A DNA stretch of 64,000 nt from Brachypodius melanocephalos (taxonomy: Eukaryota; Chordata; Aves; Passeriformes; Pycnonotidae): assembly GCA_013398615.1 (NCBI GenBank), contig VZSR01000393.1, forward strand, positions 198,711-262,710, in the 5' to 3' direction. The notes beneath the pieces are model-generated. The model had not been told where the DNA came from and ran no database searches. It was given only the letters and a program-made list of their open reading frames with translations. Of this stretch, positions 42,090-54,600 are shown in pieces; position 1 is the stretch's first letter, and the number at the start of each line of letters is the position of its first letter. The position numbers were made by a program, and so were the translations under genes.

Positions 42090-45000
42090 CACAGAAAGGT
42101 TATCGCCAAGGAGAAGAGGGTTTTGCACTGTGCCTGGGACAGACAGGCTCATTTGGGGAAATCGTTCAGCCCACCATGTGATTTACTTATTTATCATCAT
42201 TCATCCCTCAGCCAGGGCACTGGGCATGCTTGCTGCTGGAGACCTGGAGTGCTGGGAGCTGCCTGGACGATTCCTAGTTATCATTCAGAAATACTGTGAA
42301 GTGTGCGATGGAAGGGGGACAGGAGAAAAGGAACCGGAGGGAGAATGTTTTGCCGCAGCTCAGTGACAAAGGAGGGGCCCGATGACAGCTCAGCGAGGGA
42401 GTGACAACAGGCCATCCAGGCGCTGGCTGATGCCAGGCTGGCATGCACGCTTCCCAAGGGACAGAGCACCGACACGGGGCTGGTGGGTCCCCACCACAGG
42501 TCAGTGGTTCACGGGGTCTTGGGGCGGAGCAGCTCTGGCCACTGTGCCGCTGGGAACAGGGAGTCCAGAGCTGGTCAGATCCACCCTCACCCATTTTCCT
42601 CAGAGTAGTGAATAGTGCCTGGATATAATAAGTACAAAAACATCTGTGGAGAGCAGGACCCCTTGATGGCTCTGTCCAGCTGCATTTCTGGGTTTTATGA
42701 GACCTACACCCAATATCCATCAGCAAGGAGTGAACAAAGAGAGGCAGAGTGAGCCAGCAGTCAGCAGCAATGCTGTTGTGACATCAACTGTGTGACATCA
42801 GCTCAGGGATCTGTGCCTCACATGTTTGCCCTGCTCTGATCCTCGAGAGCTCTACAGCCACCTCACACCCTTGGTGGTGGGCAGGACTCGGGCTGCAGAA
42901 AGATGTGGTCCCAGGGAGAGGGTACTGCTTTCCTCCCCACTCAAAGAGGGAGAGGCAGGGGGAGAGGAAGGTCAGTTGCAGATGGGACCCACTGTGAGGG
43001 AATCCTCCTCTGCTCCAATGCTCTGGGCATGCACAGACCATACCTGTGGCTCCAGAAAGGCTCCTGAGCAGTCCCTTGGTGGTCAGAGGAGGGTGGCCCC
43101 GCTGTCTCTAAGGGTGTGCTGCTTGTCACAGGCACAGCAGTGGTGTGAGAGCGTGCCCAAAGGAGGCTGTCACCCCTGGGCACGCAGTAACCAGGGGGCC
43201 TTGGGAAGCCGGCCTCAAAGGAGCACCGAGACCCCAGACAGGAGGGCTACACTCCAGTTTGTGTCTGAGGACCAGTGCGCAGAGGGCGCAGTGACCTGTG
43301 ACAAGATGGCAGCTGCTGCCCCGTGCTGTTCAGACTCCTGACCACAGGCACATCCAGCTGTCACCTCCCTCCATTCCCTTCTCACATCTCAACAGATGTG
43401 TCCCTTCTGCACCCCCTCTTCTGCAAAGGCACCCAGGAGACTGAGAAAAGGCAACAGGCTGTCAGGCCTGATCCAAACCAGGACACCAGGATGGCCTCTG
43501 GGCAATTCCAAACCTGGGCTTGCCACCACAAGCTGCCTGCAAAAATTTCGGACACTGAGGATAACCCAACAGGCAGCCTGACCCAGCAGCAGTGTGTGAA
43601 TGTCCTGCCCATGCCCACGGGGTGTGGCTGAGGCATGTTGCCACCCTGGTGACGAGGAACCTGCAGTCAAACCAGCCCGGAGCCAAGGGAGCAGCCCAAA
43701 GCTGGCTGTGAGGAACAGAGCAGCCATGATCGGATGGAATGAGCTGAGCAGATCGCGGAATCACATCATGGAATGGTGTGGGTCGGAAGGGTCCTTAATG
43801 GAAATCTAGTTCCACCCCATCAAGCAGCCAGCCAATGGTTTCCTGACCCCAGCACAGTGACACTGCTGCTCTGGATGCTGCAGAACACCGACCCCGAGGG
43901 TGCTGCCTTCCTCTGCCTCATCCTCCTGCTCTTCAGCCTCAAAGCAGCTCAGTACCAAGGTGTCCAGAGCAAACAGAGCCTGGGAATATGGAACAACTGA
44001 AACCAACAGAAAGCAACTCTACAGAAAGGCCATGCCCCCACCGTGCCCTTGTCATCATTTCAGGTGCTGAATGCTTCCCCCACCTGGTTTTTGTAGAGCA
44101 GGGTGCCCAATCCTGAATGGTGCCTTGGCATGCCATGAGCCTTAGGGAAGGAACTAACAGGGCAAAGCCTGAGCACCCCAAGGTGCAGGGTAAGACAAGG
44201 ACTCATGGACAGGCTGAGAGGCACAAACATGGTGGTGCAGTGTCACCATCCCTTCCCGTGTCCATGCTGATGGACAGCCCTCCCTGCCAGCTCTACAGGC
44301 CTGTCCACTCTGTCCATAGATCCTGGTGTAGCCAGGTGCAGCCCAGTGCAGGTCATCACCCTAACAATGGCTGGTTGACAGCCTTAGAGGGTTTTCTGAC
44401 CCAGACATGGAGCAGGCTGCAGAGCAGATGGATGGCTCTAGCCATGGCCTCACTTGGCTGACACTTCTGCAGTCCTCAAGGTTCCTGCTCCCGTTGCATG
44501 TCGGACAGGATCTGGCACTCCAAGAGGAGCCCAAAGGCTGGGTGGAGCCCGGAGGAGCCCAAAGGCTGGCCCAAAGGAGTCCAGAAGCCTGCTGCCTGCT
44601 CCTCAGGTAGAGAAACCCCCAGGGAAGGTGGAATGAAGCTTAGCACCAAACCCAATCAGAGTCATTCTTTCCACAAGTGCTGCCAAAGAGGAGCAGGAAG
44701 GAGACTGCTCTCTGCTGGAAAAATGAGCATAGAGCCTTTAGTGGGTGAGGCAGAAGTGGGGGTGCAGCACCCAGTGAGAGTTGGGATGCTAACCCATGAC
44801 ACCCCCATGGAGCAGCCAGCACCCTGCTCTGCACAGTGCCCAACCTGCTCACATGGTTGCTGCCACTTCCCCACGTGCTACCAGAAATATCACCCCCAGG
44901 GTATGAGGCACTCAGATTGCAGCCATTTGGAATGGTCAGTTGACCATTTGGAAGTCTCCCCATGGAGACTTTAGGAAAGGGCAACTCCCAGAGCACTGCA

Positions 45001-46530
45001 GGAGCCATTGTGTTGTTTGTCAATTCACCAAACACCCTGAAGGAGTTGCTAGTTAGGAAAAGGAAATTCGAGCATTTATAGAATATATTGCTATTCAAAA
45101 CACCAAAAGAATTGTTTTGCAAATAGTAGCACTGCTGAAGAGGGGAGAGAAGTACATCAGTCATTTGATATTACATATAAGCAGTTTATTAAAGAATTAA
45201 ATATTTATAGTCTATAAAGCAAGCAGGGCGATGAGTTGCAAACAGCTTGCTGAGAAGTATGTTATAAACACTGAGTCTGTCAGGGACTAATAAAGTATGG
45301 AGAACACAAATGTTTTATAAAATCACCAGGCCAGTGATGAATCTCCACAGCTGAGATGCTACAGAACCCATGAAGGTTCTTGCTGCAGCATGACCCCAGA
45401 GCCAGCACAGGAGGGGAGGAGTTGGATGGGGCTGTGTGACTGCAGACATGCCAAGCACTCATGGGAACGCACATGATTCAATGCTTGGAGAAACTCGATG
45501 TTTCACGTTATTCTAAACACAGATCTATTAATAGGAAGTTCAGGAATTTTCAGAGTTCAAGGCACTTCCCTTTTTAGCTTTCTATTGCAGCTATCTTCCA
45601 TTTCCAACAAAATCAAAGTTTGTGATCCAGATTAAGGTCCCCTCCTTGCAATGCCCTTGCCTCCCCTCCCCTTCCCTTCCCTAAAGAGACAGCCCCAGGC
45701 ATCAGCTTCCCCATCCCCAGCAGTCCTCTGGAGCATCCAGACTCATGTTTGGAGATCAGCACCTCTCTCCAACACAGACACAGCACATTTGCAAGGAACA
45801 ACTGAGATTTTCAGAGACGGTACAAGAGGAACAAAGAGGTCGGGGCAGACCGCAAGGACAGGAATACAGGAATGCCTTTTTGTTGGCACCACTGCGGGAA
45901 ATGGCAGCTGATGGTGGTAATGGGCATCTTTCCTGCATGGAACAGGTCTCATTTTCCAACAGACATCTGTCACAGCAATTGTGAGGAGATTCCTCTCCTG
46001 TTACTAGTGGAGATGAAAGACTCTCCAGACTACTTTATGTTTTTGTGCAGTCAAGCCCAGGCCCAGAAGTGATTTTTAATATAGGGTGAACTAACACCTT
46101 TGGTCACATTCAGGCAGATTCCTAATAGCTGTCCCCACAATTTCGAGCCTAGTGGGGTTTATGAGACTCCCAAGGGGTCCAGGCATTCACAGCTGTTTGG
46201 AATTCACTCTCTTTGCAAGCCATCAGGACTCAGACCCACCTGAAACTCCCAGTCACAGCTGATCCCATTCCTCAGGTGGGCACTGCAGCGACCACCACCG
46301 AGCAGCCAGAGCAGGGTCTGACACACAGAGGTGGGGTCTGCCCAGAGGTGGGGAAGGAGCATGGCTGTTGCCTCTTTCCTGACTCAGGTAAGTTCTTATG
46401 AGATGCCAACGGTAATTAACACAAGAACAAGCAGGCTAAGAACTGTCTGGAGTTGGTGAAGACAGATTCCATTTAGTAGACAGAGAGAAACCTCCCTTTG
46501 CCAGCTGCTCTTTCTGCACTCAGACAAGGT
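42090..46530. other. Noncoding stretch with one CR1 tail
   Basis: No gene recognised. Frames up to 174 codons occur but lack domain or splice support. An imperfect GGAGCCCAAAGGCTGG repeat lies at 44526-44570. An AT-rich patch at 45160-45250 may be a weak conserved element. Confidence 0.35.
43755..43835 (-). mobile_element. CR1 LINE 3'-end fragment
   Basis: The plus strand reads AATCACATCATGGAATGG, then GGGTCGGAAGGGTCCTTAAT and ATCTAGTTCCACCCC, the reverse complement of the CR1 3' terminus (AAGGTCCCTTCCAACC then ATTCTATGATTC). Diverged, truncated. Confidence 0.7.
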
Positions 46531-46539
46531 GGGAGATTT

Positions 46540-46650
46540 TCATCCTCTGAGATGTAATTAAGACAGATTTTTTTTTCAATAATTTGCAGTAATTATTCAT
46601 GCTTATTTGCCAAGGAGGGTATATCAGACTAAATTTTGGGTTAAATAGCA
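46540..46650. promoter_or_regulatory. Candidate small conserved noncoding element
   Basis: AT-rich block with TTCAATAATTTGCAGTAATT, ATTCATGCTTATTTGCC and GGGTTAAATAGC. Motif content resembles the other blocks but it is short. Confidence 0.35.
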
Positions 46651-46659
46651 ACCTTTGTT

Positions 46660-49600
46660 GTCCTGTGTGGGAATGATTATAGCAAGGTTCAGGTCTCACC
46701 AGACTCAAAGGCTACTGAAGGTGTATTGAAAAGCACAGCCCTATCAAAGGCACAAACCCCATTAGTTCCAGATGGATTGCTTGAGTGGTTTCTCTCTCTT
46801 GAGCCCAGAGCCTGTTAGCTTCAGGGGTTTCTACAGGAAAGTGTGGTACCTCACAGAGAGCATCATAACCAAATTCTGCTGTTTCTGTGCTGCTAGAGCT
46901 GCTGCTGTCAGCACAAGCTCCACCACTGCAGAAGGAGCTGCAAGCCCTGCAAGGATCCCTAAGCATGACCCCAAACCAGGACAATACCTGCTGAGCTTCA
47001 CTGTTCCTTTCTCCTTATTCTCCTTTCCTCCAGCCCAATTCTCACCTCTCCCTGTTGTGGTGTGGGCCACATCAGCACACCACGACATTTTGCACCCTCA
47101 AATAGGTTTCTATACCCCAGTGATTTAACCAAGTATTATTCTATCCCTCTCCTTCCCTACAAGCCTGAAATCACGGAACACAGTGCCATATTCTGTGCCA
47201 TTACCGGTGGCCAGGGTGGTGCCTCCACTGCATCAATGAGCTCTTGCAGGACACACAGCCCAGCTCTTGGCCTGTCCCCATCACTGCTGTGGCAGGTTTT
47301 GGTGCTGTGCCCATCTCCTCTCTGCTCAACCCCTCAGGGCCATCAGGACACACCAGTTCATGGCACAATTCACTCATCTCACATTTGACACATGGTTCAA
47401 GTTACTATTTACCCTATGGTCCTTTGCTCCTTTAGTGTTTTCCCTCATCTCCAGGCACCCTCCATCACTCACCCCTCCTCATATCCCTCTCCATGACCAA
47501 CTCCCTCTCCTCCACCTAGGTGTTTCAGTGGGTTTTTGTGTTGCTGGAATCTGAAGTTCCTTCTCCTTTGTCTATCACAGGGCCAGTTCAACACTACCAT
47601 ACACTTCTGATGTTGACACCTTGGCCAACCTCATTCCTAGAGTCACTTTGGACACAGCTGTGACTGTCTCTGCACCCCAGGTGTGGATGCAAGAACCCCA
47701 CCCTACTTTCAGACCAGGATGGACATGTTACTAACACATTGTTTGTACTCTCTCCTCCCAGTCCCATCCCACTGGAGGCCTCGCTGGCACCCGCTTGAGC
47801 TGCTGTAAAGTCAGCAGTTCCCCAACCCCTTAGCTCTCACCTCATCTTCTTTGTGAGGACATGGAGAACAAGGAAGAGACAGACTGCTCGGTGAGGATGC
47901 TGCAGGATGAGAATTATCAGCACATTTTATTGGCATATTCCCACCTGCTAGCATTATGACCTGCAGGATGGAGGTAAGGAGTTCCAGCAGAGTGTGGATT
48001 AAATACCTGTGTGCCCAAGCACGTATCACACTCACAGGCCAAACCATAAAGAGGAGATATTTAAAGATGTGCTTGCTGTTCCTCTGTAAGCATTTTGCAG
48101 GTCTCTGTATGGTGCCAAAAATTAGTCAGGCAGCTAACGTGCCTCACTCAGGCTGGGAAACCCCAGGAGGAAGGTAATGACAAACACAGTGACACACAGC
48201 TCTGCGTGAGCCCAGTGATTTCAATCAGCACCAGAGGAGCTGACTGTGCTCTCAGGAATTCAGGGGGTCACATCTGAGCTACTCCAAACTTCCCAAGCAC
48301 ATCTTCCTACCCACACAGATGTGCAGAGCCTGTTTGTTGACCATGGCTGGAGCCAGAACTCTGTGAATGGAGAATGGGCTGTTCTTGCTTAGAGAGCAGC
48401 TGCTCCAGGGTTGTAGTGGTGCAAGGCAGAGCTGCCCCAAGGCTGTGGGAGGACTGTGTGTCTGGAAGCTAAAACACTCTCATCTGCTGCCATGACAGAC
48501 TCATCTCCAGCAGCATGAAGTGCACATTCCAAAGGCCACACAGACCAGCTGGATCACATTCCCAGAACTGGTGTTTTGTTTGGGGAGTGGAAGGGTGCAG
48601 ATGTAAGGGGATGCTTGGATGACAGAGCCTTGGATGCTCAGCATGACAAAAAAGGGTTTTGCAGGTCTTCCAACAGACAGTAACACAATAAACACCCTCA
48701 AACTTGTCTGCTATAACAAAACAGTTTTATTACAGAAAAGCTTCCAAATTGAAAATGATCAATGTGCTTTTAGGAGCCTGTGGAGATAGATCACCTGTAC
48801 TCACTGAAAGAAGAGAGGCAATTTTAGAAGCTCCTGTTAGAATCTACTCTCTCCTCCCTTTTCAACCAAGGAAAAACATAAGAAAGAGGGGCAGAAGGAA
48901 AACAATAGCTCAGGAATTACACAGCTTTGCTCTCCTGACAGCATCTTACCAAAATTATGCTACTGTTCACCATTCCATTGTTTATCCTTGTCACTGTGGG
49001 TTTAGGGTTTTCTAGGTCCAGGTTTATTCATGAAATACTAAGCAAAAGAACATGATTGTTTGTGTCTCACCATACAGGGATCTAAACAATGATCAGACAT
49101 TGACAGAATTTGCATCCAATGCCATGGGCCACACAACCCCCGTGCACTTGGGGTAAAACACACAGATCACAGATTCACAGTACTGTTTGGGCTGGAAGGG
49201 ACTTTCCAAGGTCCCATCCCTGACATGGGCAAGGAGGGATCAAAGTTGGCCTTTTCCTGTCATTTTGCACAAAGGTGTCTGAGCTCCCAGCAAACAGGTA
49301 ATACAATATGAATACACTAACACTTACAGACAGATTGACCAGAGCACTTTCAAAAGAACCCAAGTGGTCCACAGACTTCAGGTTCCAGGCTGCTGATCTA
49401 ACCTGGTGGCTATTTAAGCCTTAAACACAGGAGACAAACTATTCCTTTTCCCTTGGCAGCAGCATCTTCACATTTGAAAGCTGTTGTCATATCAACCTCC
49501 TCTGTTGTTATCATAAAATTTGTACCTAGGAGCCAAAAGACAGGACAGAGCAGAGCTGGAACACTGCCTCTGTACTTTTGCTGACTCATCTGTTCAGAAG

Positions 49601-51160
49601 TATGAGCAACAATTCTAGAAGCAATATCACCTTAGCACCAAAAGCTTCCCAAAGCTGATTCCCAGCCTACATTTACCTTCATAATAAAATGTAGACAATG
49701 TTATCTTATCAAACACCACAAAAGACTGGCCCAAAATAGCACATTCCCCTGGCAGAGGGTTCCCACTGGTTCACTGTTCATTTATTCCTGTAGGAATAAT
49801 CCATTCTGTTTGTATGAGCGTGCTGGAATGGCTTGAGGGGTGAGATGGATTGCTAAAGTGTCCAACCATGTGTGATTCATAGTCAGTGCTCTGGAGCAGG
49901 AGCAGGTCAGGTGCTAATCCTTTCTGTCTGCCACAAAAAGCAGCATTTGGCACATCAAGGGTTTTCGCTGAATTTCTGCAGCAGATGTGCAGCCACCTGC
50001 AGCTGGACATGAGCTGTGCACACCTGGAGAGCTCAGTCAGAGCAGTGGGTGGTGAGGTGAGCTCCAGTCAGACATGCCACCAGCCTGCCTGCCTGTGACA
50101 TGAAATCCACCCACCTCTGTGGACCACTGTTTAATTCAAAGGCTGTTTTAAAGGATGTGATTTTAATGAGCACACAGCTCAGACCAGGAATACTGTATTT
50201 CTTTCTCCTGAGTGATGAAGTGGCACTTGGACTCCTTGCATTGATTTCTAATCTGCTATTTCATACTCTGAGAGTGAGCCCTGGAAACCACATTCTCTCA
50301 GCTGCTCTTTGAGGGTTTCTGAGGCTGGTCAGGCCAAAAGGGAGGACCCGAATATCAGAGTTCCAAACTTTACTCAGCCTACAGCTCTTCAGCCTGGCCA
50401 ACTAGAGTAATAATAGTAAAAATGATAACAAGAACAATAATAAACATAGAGGGAAGATATGTGCAGACTTTGATGCAAAGGAGCTCAAAGTGGAGCTCTG
50501 CTCCTCGGGCTGCAGGCAAGTTCCACCTTCCCAGGGTGGGCAAAATGTTTGGAAGACAGGCAATTAAAAGCACGTGGATCTACTAATCAGAAAGGCAAAG
50601 GCACACACAGACCCACCCTCAGGTCCACTCCTGAGCACACCTGGACTTTGTCTCATTCCCTGTGTGCACCAGAGCCATGGCTGGGCCGGAGCCTGTTCTT
50701 GGTTCCTAAGAGCCTGACTCGCAGGGAAAAAGCCTCCAGCACAGTCTCACTACTTTCCCTGAACAGCACAGGGATTGCACTCCTTTCCATTTATACCTGC
50801 GTTGGGTTTCTGACAAGGAATTGCTGTAATTAAAGTGACAAAATTCTTCCTTCCAGATGCAGAGGAGACCTTTATTATTTGTTACTATAAGACAAAGGCT
50901 TATAGGTTTTTTTCATTGCAGTCACTTTTGTTTCAGAGGTCACGAAACACGCCCTGCTCTCCTTAAACACCAGCACTGGGGATTTAATTCCTGTGCATCC
51001 TGACAAGCTGCATCCCACAGACATCGATGCCTACTGCCTGCAGGTCCTCTGATCGGGTCCCAGCCACCCTCACATAACCCACTACTGTAATTTCTGTGGA
51101 GCCAAAAATATTCTTTAGACTCATCAGCTGCTGTGAAGCCAGAGCTGTAAAGTCAGATCT
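46660..51160. other. Noncoding stretch with one CR1 tail
   Basis: No gene recognised on either strand. Background ORFs only. Poly(A)-signal-like AATAAA motifs occur but without an upstream exon. Confidence 0.35.
49160..49245 (-). mobile_element. CR1 LINE 3'-end fragment
   Basis: The plus strand reads CACAGATTCACAGTACTG, then GTTTGGGCTGGAAGGGACTT, the reverse complement of a CR1 3' terminus, continuing briefly into CCATCCCTGACATGGGCAAG. A diverged, truncated copy. Confidence 0.65.
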
Positions 51161-51169
51161 TTTCCTCCT

Positions 51170-51620
51170 TTAAATGTGACTGGCTATTTACTCCCTAACA
51201 ATTCTGCTTCAGAGCTGATTTAGCATTTTTATTGGAATGTGAAAGCTCTTAAAAGAAGAAAAAAAATCTAATCAGGCAGAAGAGATAGAAAACTTGCTGA
51301 ATTTTTTCTCCCCCCTCTGCACCCCTTCAATCCTATCAAAAGCACATCTTCCATTCATTGCTTCCCCATGTCATTATGACAAGCGGCTACAAATCAATAG
51401 CGGCAGCAGAGGCGGCCCCGGCCCGCGCGCGCCCGTGATAAAGATTCACTCTCAACCCCGATTTGCTAATAGCACATAATAGCAGCCATTGGCGCCCCGC
51501 ATTAAATCATACATTTCACTCGGCGTTTATTATGGGATTTTTAAAACTCCTCACCAAATTGGATTTTCTCGACGGTCTCTAATTTCCACATTTATCATTT
51601 AACATTAAACTCCTCTGTGG
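51170..51620. promoter_or_regulatory. Candidate conserved noncoding element / enhancer
   Basis: One of the strongest blocks. A CpG-rich patch (51405-51440) is followed by GTGATAAAGATTCACTC, CCCCGATTTGCTAATAGC, CATTGGCGCCCCGCATTAAA, TCACTCGGCGTTTATTATGG, TTTTCTCGACGGTCTC and CATTTATCATTTAACATTAA. Many CpGs survive in an AT-rich single-copy context, and homeodomain, GATA-like and CCAAT-like sites are dense. No coding frame. Confidence 0.55.
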
Positions 51621-51629
51621 GGAGGGGGT

Positions 51630-54600
51630 TGGGAAGTGGAGAAGGAAGAGAGGAGCCATGCAATCCTGTATTTCCTCTTTCTTTTTTATGAAAACCCATA
51701 AATAATCCCAGGTATAGGTTACCATCAGCCCTGAAGTTTTATATATATAAAATACCAGAATTTAGGATAGAATAGCCTTGGGACTGAGCTTACCTTCATG
51801 CAGCTCTGATAAAGAAGAGGAAATTAAAGACAATTAAAGAAGAGAAATTTAAGAAATTAAACAAATCCAATAAACAAAATAGTTAACAAAGTAAGTGGGT
51901 ATGAAAAGCACTAGGGAAAATAACTGTGAATTTCCTCATTTGAAAGAGCTAGTAGCAAGGAAGGATAGACCAAAAAAAATTTTAAAACCCCAACAAAACA
52001 TACACGAATAAAACCTTATTGTCTCTTTTCAGTTCATAGAAAATTAATTTCGCAAATAAAGTGAAAACTTAACAACAAGAGGAGCTTTGCTGAGGCAGAG
52101 AACAAGAATCCCGCAGTCTGGGTGACCAGAGGAGTGCATCAGAGGACAAGTGATCAGGGAACACTCCCCAGTCCATCCCAGTATCAGAGAACACACGTGA
52201 CTGTCCCTGCTCTTACACCAAGCAGAGCTGCTCAGCTCATGAGTATCAAGGCCCAGATCCTTCATCATCTTGGCCTTGAAAGGAGCATCCACATCCCAGG
52301 CTACTGGAAGCACTCTTCATTCAGACATGAATTTGATTCTGGCATGAACAAAAGCTGTGATTCCTGAAACAGGAGGTGATGTGATAAAGGCATGGTAAAT
52401 TAAACTTTCAGTGTTCGTGATTTCCAGCCATGAGACATGAACTCAATCAGCCTCTGTCCAACATCCAATTAGTACAATCACTTCAATTCACAAACTACTG
52501 AGCAGTTTAACCAGGACTCTGCTTAAAAGTGCTGGGAGATTTCTGTTCTGGTATATTTTGGTTTCAGTAAAGAGCTCTTAGAAATAAAATTTCTCAGTTC
52601 AGCTGCTGAGTCAACCACATCACAGGCCACACTCCAACAGCTCTGGGCCTTTTGCAGCTGCACCAACATTGTTCTGAATCCAGCTGAATGCAGGGGCAGC
52701 AACTCTAATTATCTTCTCTTAAACTTACAGCAAAAGTCACAACATTCCAGATCCTCTCTTTTGAACTGTTACCTGGTCCCCTGAGCACTGGCAGCAGTAG
52801 CAACGGCTGGCAGGTGTAAATACTCCTTGGAATCAGTCGCCTCTCACAAAGCCAAAGATCATCTCAGCATGGTTTTTTCCCTCTTGCAATGGCTGGTAAC
52901 TTTCGGGTGATACAATTGTTACAGTTATTGAATGTGAGCATTGGCCATGTCAATTTAATGAATCACAGAATGAGCTCTGATGCCTTCACGGGAAGCAACG
53001 TGTGTCCCTCCTATCTACAGCCAGAACATAAACTTGGCCAATGCAAAACTGAACCACCATCTACTTACTAGAGACATCTGTTCAAAATTAGAACATCAAT
53101 AATCTAGGAACACAGCGGAGGGAAAGAATGTCATACTTTAGGGTAAAAGCCTTTTTTATTTTAATCATCCCACACAGTAAAGGACAAAGACTCGAGACAA
53201 ACATCTTGCTACACAGCAAGTTTAAATATGTGCTGGGGTCCCATTTCCTGTTTTTCCCTACTTTTTCTGTGGCATTGCCAATTCAGTTTGAGGCTTCCTG
53301 GTACCATTTCTTACTTCTTAGTTTCACACCTGCATTCAGGCATGGGAGCAGTCCTTAGGTGCTGGCGAATACACACTTTCCAATGTCTCCTACTGTTCCT
53401 TATGGCTCCAGAATCCAGAACATCCTGTGGTTTATTGATCCACCTAACCACACTTTGCCACCAATCTTTGCATTCTTCCTTACTCATGCATCAGAGTGGA
53501 AAGTGTGTGACACTTTCCAACTGACCTGAAGGGTTTTCACACCACGTAGTCACAATTCTCTGACAGCCACTCTTTCTCCTTCAGTTGCATCTGACAGAAA
53601 AATATCCAGTATGACCAGAGTAATTCTGCAGTTCCTGAGCAGACAAAGTGTGGTCAGGTCCTGGCACAAGGTGCCCAGAGAAACAGTGGCTGCCTCATTC
53701 CTAGAATGTCCAAGGCCAGGCTGGTCAGGGCTTGGAGCAGTATTTCCTCATGATACACTGCAAACAAACAAGTATGAAAGGTCTCTTCCAAAAACTGTGC
53801 CAGTGTGAATGCTGTGCCCACAAGAAGCCCTGCCCAGCAGGCAGCCACCCTCTGTGGCACTGCGGGAAGCTCTTCAGGCACCCCAAAGAACAGCAGGGCC
53901 TGCCCAAGTCCTCCTGCAAGGTCCCAGGTGCTGCCAGGGGTGCCCGGGAGCCGTTCTCACTCCGCAGTAACACGCAGATAGAAATGGGGACCTGCACCTT
54001 TAAAGTTCTTCAGCATTAAATCAGTGATGCAGAGCGGCAATAATATCAAGCTATTCTGCTGACATGAATCCTGGAGATACAGACCCAAACCAGCCAAGCT
54101 GATTAGTAGTGTGGGAGCTCCTTGCATGCTCCTCCAAAGCACAATTAAAAGAGTTTTATTCTGAGTAACAAGAGGGTTAGAGGGTCAGAAGAGTTTCCAT
54201 TTCAAAAGGCAGCAGGATACAAGCTAGTAGGAAGAGGAAAGGAAATTTCCCAGATTTTGTGCTAGAAATATGGGGGTATTTAAGCAGCTGGGCTTTTATT
54301 TCTCACCAAAATTTTGCTCCACCATTCGTAAGGAAAATAGGAAAATCAGTACAAAGACAAATCTTTTCCATATTGTGATGCCAATAACCCTGCTTCAACC
54401 TGCAGCAAGTACAGGTTCTTTCATCTTGCTTCAACTTTGGGCTTCCCCATTGAAGAACCCCATTGCAAAGACCCAATAAAAATTCTTTTAACTTTCTCCA
54501 TTTTAAAGTTTTTTATTATTAAAAGAGAAAAAAAAATTAAAATTGTAGAGGAACCTCCAGTAAACAGTCTCTCATCCAGCACTGACTTTAAGAACCTAAA

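Noticed and set aside
53760..54000. Cys/His-rich plus-strand frame resembling a zinc knuckle
   Set aside because: The spacing fits no zinc-binding family I know, and the segment adjoins a CR1 tail. Chance is likelier.
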